16,507 nt of DNA, taken from NCBI GenBank assembly GCA_015232165.1, contig JADGAE010000012.1, forward strand, positions 1-16,507. Direction: 5' to 3'. The DNA is from Nitrospirota bacterium (lineage in GTDB: Bacteria; Nitrospirota; Thermodesulfovibrionia; Thermodesulfovibrionales; Magnetobacteriaceae). Every line of letters begins with the position of its first letter. Within the stretch, counting starts at the first letter, position 1. The position numbers and the translations under genes were made by a program. The notes below the pieces were generated by a model. The model worked only from the letters and a program-made list of their open reading frames with translations. It did no database searches and had not been told where the DNA came from. This document shows positions 7,857 through 12,709 of this stretch, piece after piece.

Positions 7857-7881
7857 GTCATTCACGCGCAAGCGGGAATCC
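7857..7881. repeat. Short inverted repeat resembling GTCATTCCCGC..GCGGGAAT elements
   Basis: ATTCACGC (7860-7867) and GCGGGAAT (7872-7879) pair with one mismatch around a GCAA loop. The sequence GTCATTC.CGCGCAAGCGGGAATCC resembles short dispersed repeats of the dRS3 type known from several bacteria. It lies in the 192-base gap between the coiled-coil gene and the TPR-barrel operon, just upstream of the operon on the minus strand. Confidence 0.5.
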
Positions 7882-7914
7882 ACTCCAGACAACCATAAAT
7901 GCACACAATACTTG

Positions 7915-8598
7915 TTAAGATTGACAATTACCGTCTTGCTCGACCCTCTTGAACCCTCTGCGTATGGTGTGGTTGTCTACACCTTTTTCCCTAGCAAAGG
8001 CACGCAGACTCAGGTAGTCTTTATCTTTGGGGGTTCTGCCTTTATTTCTCCTGTGGTACTCCTCATACCACAGGGGGTCAAACTTGCCCTTTTGCTTGAC
8101 CGGCATGCCATCGTCTTTGGCCATCGGCGTTTGATGTTCAATCTTGTATGAGCCAAGCTGTAATTGAGCGATATAGGCATCCCTGTCCATTAGGTTACGT
8201 TGCAGCAGGGTGTTTTCACTCCTGGCTGTTTCAAGTTCACCCTGCAGCCGGGCAATGCACTTGTCGTATTGCCACTGGACAAACTGGAGCTCCTGCTGCA
8301 GCCTGTCAATGGTCATACGTTTGGTCTCGGATGCCTTGCGCAGGCCCGTGTTTAGCTCCTTAAAATTCTCTATCCCTACACGTAACCTCGACAACTGTTT
8401 TGTAACCAACATGTGATTGTCTTGCAGGTTGGTATAATTGCTGACGAGATTGTCGTAGTCCGCCCTGAGTTTGGCATACAGAGAGTGGACAAGATCAACA
8501 TCCGATGCATTGTCGGTAGCGCCCTGCTTTTTCTTTAAGTGCTTGAGCTTGTCTATCTCTGCCTGCAACCAGGCTATTAGCTTATCTATTACAGTCAT
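7915..8598 (-). CDS. Coiled-coil protein with possible C-terminal HTH, function unknown
   Basis: I do not recognise a family for this 227-residue soluble protein. Residues about 1-22 and 40-150 are strongly helical with heptad-like spacing of Leu, Ile and Val, pointing to a long coiled coil. A basic, Pro-containing linker (158-190) follows. The C-terminal segment DYLSLRAFAREKGVDNHTI (194-212), followed by RRGFKRV, has the spacing of a helix-turn-helix with basic residues in the second helix, so DNA binding is possible. No signal peptide or membrane segment is seen. AAGGA lies about 10 nt before the ATG. It starts 38 nt after the small membrane-protein frame on the same strand. The single Cys114 and the C-terminal Cys225 are unremarkable. 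Alternatives include a scaffold or phage-derived protein. Confidence 0.75.
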   Translation of the reverse strand: MTVIDKLIAWLQAEIDKLKHLKKKQGATDNASDVDLVHSLYAKLRADYDNLVSNYTNLQDNHMLVTKQLSRLRVGIENFKELNTGLRKASETKRMTIDRLQQELQFVQWQYDKCIARLQGELETARSENTLLQRNLMDRDAYIAQLQLGSYKIEHQTPMAKDDGMPVKQKGKFDPLWYEEYHRRNKGRTPKDKDYLSLRAFAREKGVDNHTIRRGFKRVEQDGNCQS

Positions 8599-8636
8599 GT
8601 GTGTTTAATCCTTATAATAATCAAAAACTTTCTTTA

Positions 8637-9092
8637 TTACTCCGATGTTCTTTTTTTGATAAGTACCTGCCTATAATTAATTATATACGAAAGAAGAAAG
8701 AAGGGGGCGGCTCCGCCCCCCCTCAGACCCCCCTGCAAGGGGACCAGTCCCCTTGACCCCATTATATAAAAACTTATGTCCATGTACTTATTATTGGGAG
8801 GATTTGCATTATCATTGAACGCCTTAATATCAGAAAGTAGTTTTACTATCAGTAATCTTAATTCCCAAATCCATTTTTCACGAAGAGATGATAATGTAGC
8901 CATAGAATAATACCTATACATTCCCAAGAAACCAATCAAAACAGCTAAAACACCTATCATAGTAAAACCATAGCCTACGGAACTAACGAAATCTTCCACT
9001 ATCTTTAAGTATTTTCCACTTCTTTCAAAATTTAAGCCTAAACGGTATCCTGTAGGCTGCCATTTTCCAAAAAAACTGTTTACCTCCGCCAT
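8637..9092 (-). CDS. Small one-TM protein whose C-terminus is translated repeat DNA
   Basis: A 151-residue frame. Residues 1-110 look like a genuine small membrane protein, with an amphipathic N-terminus, one hydrophobic segment (about 41-59, YGFTMIGVLAVLIGFLGMY) and a charged helix (66-92). From residue 111 the reading passes into repeat copy D (MGSRGLVPLQGG..., 111-131) and then an AT-rich end. The original C-terminus was therefore probably lost or replaced when the repeat arrived. No Shine-Dalgarno precedes the ATG; a TATAAT lies 11 nt upstream, so the mRNA may be almost leaderless, while GGAGG sits inside codons 2-4. A terminator-like hairpin of the repeat (8703-8720) lies before the stop codon. 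Function unknown; possibly a decaying gene. Confidence 0.5.
   Translation of the reverse strand: MAEVNSFFGKWQPTGYRLGLNFERSGKYLKIVEDFVSSVGYGFTMIGVLAVLIGFLGMYRYYSMATLSSLREKWIWELRLLIVKLLSDIKAFNDNANPPNNKYMDISFYIMGSRGLVPLQGGLRGGGAAPFFLLSYIINYRQVLIKKRTSE
8690..8762 (-). repeat. Dispersed GC-rich repeat, copy D
   Basis: On the minus strand this reads TGGGGTCAAGGGGAC, TGGTCCCCTTGCAGGGGG, GTCTGAGGGGGG, then the hairpin GGGGGCGG/CCGCCCCC (8703-8720) and a T-rich end (TTCTTTCTTCTTTC). It matches copy C almost block for block in the opposite orientation. It lies inside the reading frame of the small membrane protein. Confidence 0.85.
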
Positions 9093-9103
9093 TTATTTGA
9101 CAT

Positions 9104-9109
9104 ATTATA
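9104..9109 (-). promoter_or_regulatory. Possible -10 box of the small membrane-protein gene
   Basis: A perfect TATAAT on the minus strand ends 11 nt before the ATG at 9092. No good -35 lies at 16-18 nt; the nearest, TTGTAC, has 20-nt spacing. If used, transcription would begin only about 5 nt before the start codon. Confidence 0.35.
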
Positions 9110-9165
9110 ACATACTTTCGACAAATGCTGTACAATTTTTGACAAGCAGGGCGCATAAATTTTTT

Positions 9166-9256
9166 GTGGACAACAAAGCTCCCCCATTCTTTTCTAAGTG
9201 GTGACAGGACAAAGGAGAAGGCTTGCCGGCAGGGGTTTGTGGTTCTGCCGGCAAGT
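9166..9256 (-). repeat. Degenerate repeat segment with an 11-bp perfect inverted repeat
   Basis: On the minus strand, AAAAGAATGGGGGAGCTTTG (9197-9178) matches the end of repeat copy B. Just beside it CTTGCCGGCAG (9222-9232) and CTGCCGGCAAG (9245-9255) form a perfect 11-bp stem around a 12-nt loop. No T run follows the stem on either strand, so it is not a typical terminator. The segment fills most of the space between the two small minus-strand genes. Confidence 0.5.
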
Positions 9257-9316
9257 AATGAAGGGTTATTGATTGGAGAGTACACAATGGATAGATTTAA
9301 AAATCCGGGGTTATAT

Positions 9317-9541
9317 CTATTTCACATAAAACGGCATTGTTACTTGCGCAGCTTCCTGGTGGATATCCTCAACGGCCTGATCAAACCTGGCACACATTGG
9401 CACCGATATCTTCCCATACTGCCGCAACGCAAAGATAAGTGCATCTATTTGCTCATCCTCACTCAACGAGTCAAACGGCTTGGAATCCTTTACCAGCAAG
9501 ACCTCGTTTGCTCCTCTTTGTACAACTTCTTTAGCTTTCAT
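9317..9541 (-). CDS. Small acidic protein of unknown function (74 aa)
   Basis: A 74-residue soluble protein that I cannot assign to a family. Support for a real gene is the strong AAAGGAG ribosome-binding site 7 nt before the ATG and a sensible composition: mainly helical and acidic in the middle (SLSEDEQIDALIFALRQYG, 25-43), with no low complexity. The opposite-strand frame here is rich in Cys, Tyr and Leu and looks random. No signal peptide or membrane helix is seen. Its size would suit an antitoxin or a small regulatory partner, but no toxin-sized partner gene is adjacent; the next gene downstream is the one-TM protein, 224 nt away across a degenerate repeat. It is divergent from the nagZ-like gene. 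Confidence 0.6.
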   Translation of the reverse strand: MKAKEVVQRGANEVLLVKDSKPFDSLSEDEQIDALIFALRQYGKISVPMCARFDQAVEDIHQEAAQVTMPFYVK

Positions 9542-9669
9542 ATCTTGTCTCCTTTCGCTTTTTCTGATTCTTTCTCATATAAGCCTAAGCCTATGTCAAC
9601 AACTCGTTCGTATTTATGTGTATCAAATATCGTGCCAGATGTACTAAAATCTTCTTAATGCTATATGAA

Positions 9670-9744
9670 ATGCCCCCGGGCATAGACCCCTCAGGGGTAG
9701 CGGCTAATGGAGCCGGAGAAAAGTTTTCCTTACGGAGGGGAAAA
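9670..9744 (+). promoter_or_regulatory. Structured leader: chain of small hairpins before the nagZ-like gene
   Basis: Three perfect 5-bp hairpins stand in a row: ATGCC/GGCAT (9670-9683), ACCCC/GGGGT (9686-9698) and CGGCT/AGCCG (9701-9715). The first two gaps are the dinucleotide AG. Next, TTTTCC (9724-9729) can pair either with upstream GAAAA (9718-9722) or with GGAAAA (9739-9744). The second pairing would cover the GGAGGGG ribosome site of a 28-codon ORF. The layout suggests a cis-acting RNA, but I do not recognise a known riboswitch class. The 294-base region upstream of the nagZ-like gene otherwise holds no clear promoter. Confidence 0.4.
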
Positions 9745-9831
9745 ATGTTGTCATCTGTCGCAGCAAATATTGTAAATAGGAAGGGATTTCTGATAGACTC
9801 TTTCTATACGATTGTTAGGCAACACACATAA
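9745..9831 (+). CDS. 28-codon upstream ORF, possible leader peptide
   Basis: A 28-residue frame (MLSSVAANIVNRKGF at its start) with an unusually good ribosome-binding site, GGAGGGG at 9734-9740, at ideal spacing from the ATG. Its TAA (9829-9831) ends 4 nt before the ATG of the nagZ-like gene, which has no clear Shine-Dalgarno of its own. I infer that translation of this ORF delivers ribosomes to the downstream start (translational coupling). The peptide shows no run of one amino acid that would point to classical attenuation, no signal peptide and no known family. It may be a regulatory leader only, or a chance frame. Confidence 0.4.
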   Translation: MLSSVAANIVNRKGFLIDSFYTIVRQHT

Positions 9832-9835
9832 GCAG

Positions 9836-11344
9836 ATGAAAAGGTTAGGCTTGATAGAGAAGTTATATCAGTTGGTCATAGGCAGACTTGACGGCAACAT
9901 GGTTGGTTCCGTTAGTTACAGGGATAAGGTCCTTGGGCTTGTGGATAAGGGGATCGGGGGATTTATAATCTTTGGCGGCAGCGGTCGTCAGTTGAAGGAG
10001 TTTATCGTGCAGTGTCAGAGTCTTTGCCGTACGAGGCTGTTTTTTGCCTCCGACGTTGAGCGCGGGGTTGGGCAGCAGATAAGCGGTGCAACGATGTTTC
10101 CCTGTCAGATGGCTGTAGCAGCGGCAGTGAAGAAAGACTCTGAGGGGGATGCCATGCTGCTTAGACAGGCCGTTGATGCCATTGTCTCAGAGTGCATAGA
10201 CATAGGTATCAACATGCCTCTGATCCCCGTGCTGGACGTAAACAGAAACCGGTTCAACCCTATTATCTGCACGCGGGCATTTTCCGATGACCCACACACG
10301 GTATCCTGGCTTGGGCGACTCTACGTCGAGGCAATCGAACAGGCCGGTATCATGTGTTGCGTCAAGCACTTTCCCGGCCACGGAGACACCGCCACCGACT
10401 CACACATCGCTCTGCCCATCATAAGCAAGACCTGCCAGGAACTCTACGACGTAGACCTTGTCCCCTTTGCGGAGGCCATAAGCACGGGTGCACGGGGCGT
10501 TATGGTTGGACATCTGAGCGTCCCCTGCGTCGACAAGACACCCGCTACGCTGTCACACCGGATAGTGACGGGGCTACTGCGCAAAAAGTACATGTTTGAC
10601 GGCCTCATTATAACCGACGCACTGAACATGGACGCACTCAGTAAAATAGACAACGTCCCTGCCATGTGCATCAAGGCCGGTATAGATGTGCTGCTGCATC
10701 CCCTCGACGTCGATGCCACAGTGGATGAACTGAGCCTGGCCCTAAGAGATGGCATCATTGAACAGACACAGATAGACCTGGCCTGTAAACGTATCCTCTA
10801 CGTCAAGGACAGGCTCAACATGCGCCACAGGGCCATGATAAATCCCAAGAGACACTCCCAATTATCAGAGAAGCTTACCGAAATGTCCATAACCCTTGTA
10901 AAAGGAAAGGGGGAGATATTCCCTCTGCCTTGGCAGTCACGCCTTATAATTGTTGGCGACGATAAGCCCTGTGAGGCATCTCCCCTGCTGACTTACTTCG
11001 ACAAGTGTACAAACATCAGAGAACTCTCCCCCCCCCATTCGGACCTCTCACATACGGCTGTTGTAATAGCGGTGTTTACAAGCGTCAAGGCCTGGCGTGG
11101 AAACTCGGGACTCATCCAGGACGACATAGACCTCATAAACGGCATCATACGTGGTTGCCACCACTGCGTTGTCATATCTTTTGGCAGTCCATATGTCTTA
11201 AAACACTTTGAGACCGCAGACATTCTCATAGCGGCCTATGAGGAGTCCATCAGCGCCCAACTGTCCGTGATCAAGTGTCTGCGCGGGGAGATGGGTTTTT
11301 CCGGCCACCTGCCTGTTACAATTAAACCGTCACGTCCCGGGTAG
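9836..11344 (+). CDS. nagZ: Beta-N-acetylhexosaminidase, GH3 (NagZ-type)
   Basis: A 502-residue glycoside hydrolase family 3 enzyme predicted to remove N-acetylglucosamine from muropeptides in peptidoglycan recycling. The TIM-barrel domain (about 1-345) carries the NagZ signature KHFPGHGDTATDSH (177-190), with the Asp188/His190 acid-base dyad, and the nucleophile Asp261 in IITDALNM. The ITDALNM form and the extra C-terminal alpha/beta domain (about 360-500, with VVISFGSPYVL near 448) resemble the longer two-domain NagZ of Bacillus rather than the 341-residue single-domain E. coli enzyme. No signal peptide is seen, so it is probably cytoplasmic. The ATG at 9836 is preferred over the in-frame TTG at 9812. 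It has no clear ribosome site and follows a short ORF by 4 nt. A terminator lies just after its stop codon. Confidence 0.88.
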   Translation: MKRLGLIEKLYQLVIGRLDGNMVGSVSYRDKVLGLVDKGIGGFIIFGGSGRQLKEFIVQCQSLCRTRLFFASDVERGVGQQISGATMFPCQMAVAAAVKKDSEGDAMLLRQAVDAIVSECIDIGINMPLIPVLDVNRNRFNPIICTRAFSDDPHTVSWLGRLYVEAIEQAGIMCCVKHFPGHGDTATDSHIALPIISKTCQELYDVDLVPFAEAISTGARGVMVGHLSVPCVDKTPATLSHRIVTGLLRKKYMFDGLIITDALNMDALSKIDNVPAMCIKAGIDVLLHPLDVDATVDELSLALRDGIIEQTQIDLACKRILYVKDRLNMRHRAMINPKRHSQLSEKLTEMSITLVKGKGEIFPLPWQSRLIIVGDDKPCEASPLLTYFDKCTNIRELSPPHSDLSHTAVVIAVFTSVKAWRGNSGLIQDDIDLINGIIRGCHHCVVISFGSPYVLKHFETADILIAAYEESISAQLSVIKCLRGEMGFSGHLPVTIKPSRPG

Positions 11345-11347
11345 ATA

Positions 11348-11388
11348 CCGGATTATGAGGGATTGGCTTAAAATAATCGGCTTTTTTT
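11348..11388 (+). terminator. Rho-independent terminator of the nagZ-like gene
   Basis: CC(G)GATTAT (11348-11356) pairs with ATAATCGG (11373-11380) as an 8-bp stem with one bulged G and a 16-nt loop. It is followed by C and seven T (11382-11388). It begins 4 nt after the stop codon and overlaps the stop codon of the convergent diguanylate cyclase gene. Confidence 0.6.
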
Positions 11389-12388
11389 AGGAGCAAAACA
11401 TGAAGTCGCTTCTGCCGAGGGCTTTGACCTGATACATGACGGAGTCAGCCTTTTTAATGAGCATAGTCGTGTCGCGTGCATCATGTGGGTAGAGGCTGAT
11501 ACCTATGCTGGCCCCAATGGAGCACTCAATGCCTTCAAAGCAAAACGGCCTGTCCATACCAGCGATTATCTTTTCGGCTATGTGTTGGACGTCCTTTTTT
11601 TCGCCAACCCTGGAGAGTATGACGTTGAACTCATCCCCGCCTATCCGTGCAACCGTATCGGCATCACGCACACAATTGGCAAGGCGCGTGGCGGACTCCT
11701 TTAAGACCAGGTCTCCTATCTGGTGCCCGTATGTGTCATTGACATGCTTGAAGCGGTTGAGGTCTACGTACAACAGGGCTACCAGATAGCTGTAACGCTT
11801 GGCCTGCACGATGGCCTGCTCCAGACGGTCAAAGAACAGCATGCGGTTAGGCAACCCGGTGAGGACGTCAAAGTGGGCAATGTACTTGAGTTTTTCCTCG
11901 GCATCCTTCTTCTCCGTTATGCCAACGCAGGAGCCAATGAAACCTATAAACTTGTTTTCATTGGTAAAGCGCGGATTGCCGGTATCCAGTATCCAGCGAT
12001 ATATACCATCCTTGCGTCTCAACCGGTACTCCAACCGAAATTGCTCCCGCTGTTGATATGACGTGTTACAGACATCGCGACACCTCTGGTAATCATCGGG
12101 GTGTACGCCCTTTAGCCAGCCATCGTTGGCCTCTTCGCTCAGGCTCTTGCCGGTGTAATCGAGCCAGACCTTGTTGAAGTAGTTACGACCCGTATCGGCA
12201 TCCGACATCCAGATAAATACGGGGGCGGAGTCCGCCATAATACGAAACCGGCTTTCGCTCTCAACCAGGTGCGCCTCCATTTCGTTGCACTCGATAGCAT
12301 TGCGCTGCATGGCAGACAGGCGTCCTCTGAGGTCACACAGCTCCTCAATCAACTGTTCTTTTGTCTTGTCCTCATCTTTCATACGCAT
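11387..12388 (-). CDS. PAS-GGDEF diguanylate cyclase
   Basis: A 333-residue cytoplasmic protein predicted to make cyclic di-GMP from two GTP. A short coiled coil (about 8-45) is followed by a PAS domain (about 46-160, with FIWMSDADTG and the PAC-like segment RLRRKDGIYRWIL at 122-134). A signal helix then joins the catalytic domain (about 168-330). The active-site GGDEF (250-254) is intact, as are the metal-site Asp209 in YVDLNRFK and the inhibitory RxxD I-site (RDAD, 241-244) five residues upstream. No transmembrane helix is present, so the sensed signal is cytoplasmic. Two in-frame ATGs (12388 and 12382) lie close together, and neither has a good ribosome site. It is convergent with the nagZ-like gene and divergent from the DUF1566 gene across a MITE-like element. 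Confidence 0.92.
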   Translation of the reverse strand: MRMKDEDKTKEQLIEELCDLRGRLSAMQRNAIECNEMEAHLVESESRFRIMADSAPVFIWMSDADTGRNYFNKVWLDYTGKSLSEEANDGWLKGVHPDDYQRCRDVCNTSYQQREQFRLEYRLRRKDGIYRWILDTGNPRFTNENKFIGFIGSCVGITEKKDAEEKLKYIAHFDVLTGLPNRMLFFDRLEQAIVQAKRYSYLVALLYVDLNRFKHVNDTYGHQIGDLVLKESATRLANCVRDADTVARIGGDEFNVILSRVGEKKDVQHIAEKIIAGMDRPFCFEGIECSIGASIGISLYPHDARDTTMLIKKADSVMYQVKALGRSDFMFCS

Positions 12389-12442
12389 CGGCTACTAGTG
12401 TACAATAAATTCAATGCAAAAATATAGCCCGTTTCGATCTCA

Positions 12443-12628
12443 GGGTGCATCAAAAAGTCATGGGTAAGATTATGGGGTCAAGGGGGCCGGCACCTTTGCG
12501 GTGGAAGTCAAGGAGGGGGTGCGGCAACACCCACCGTGTGGGCGGAGCCGCCCTCTTTGCAGGGGTTTAGGGGACGGAGTACCCATTCTTTTCTTTGACG
12601 CAGCAACCCATGACTTACTTATGCACCC
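12443..12628 (+). mobile_element. MITE-like element carrying a dispersed-repeat copy
   Basis: Imperfect terminal inverted repeats of 23 bp (12443-12465 and 12606-12628, 20 of 23 positions matching) bound a 186-bp unit without coding capacity. The outer 8 bp, GGGTGCAT/ATGCACCC, and the inner 11 bp, AGTCATGGGT with one further A, match perfectly. Inside lies a diverged copy of the dispersed repeat: GGGGTCAAGGGGGCCGG at 12475, GGGCGGAGCCGCCC and a terminal CCCATTCTTTTCTTT. No target-site duplication is obvious in the flanking bases. The element fills most of the 321-base gap between the divergent cyclase and DUF1566 genes; I see nothing else there. Confidence 0.6.
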
Positions 12629-12709
12629 AAGCCAAGAGCGCCTTTGCCTTTTTTATGTCGGCTATGTTACCTTAAGTTGACAATTAAGACTAAAAAGGAG
12701 GTAGCAGCG

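Noticed and set aside
9576..9599. Minus-strand TTGACA with TATATG as promoter of the 74-residue gene
   Set aside because: The spacing is only 12 nt and no better -10 lies at the right distance.
9164..9658. 164-codon plus-strand frame, including an ATG at 9288 with GGAG upstream
   Set aside because: It runs antisense to the 74-residue gene, has a random-looking Cys/Tyr/Leu-rich composition, and its first part translates the degenerate repeat.
9616..9744. Longer in-frame start (71 codons) for the short ORF before the nagZ-like gene
   Set aside because: No ribosome site at 9616 and it would run through the hairpin chain; the ATG at 9745 has an ideal ribosome site.
9812..9835. TTG at 9812 as start of the nagZ-like gene
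   Set aside because: Rare start without a ribosome site; the ATG at 9836 fits the usual family N-terminus and the coupling to the short ORF.
12677..12682. TTGACA as promoter of the DUF1566 gene
   Set aside because: It lies only 12 nt before the Shine-Dalgarno sequence, so a -10 at normal spacing would fall at the start codon.
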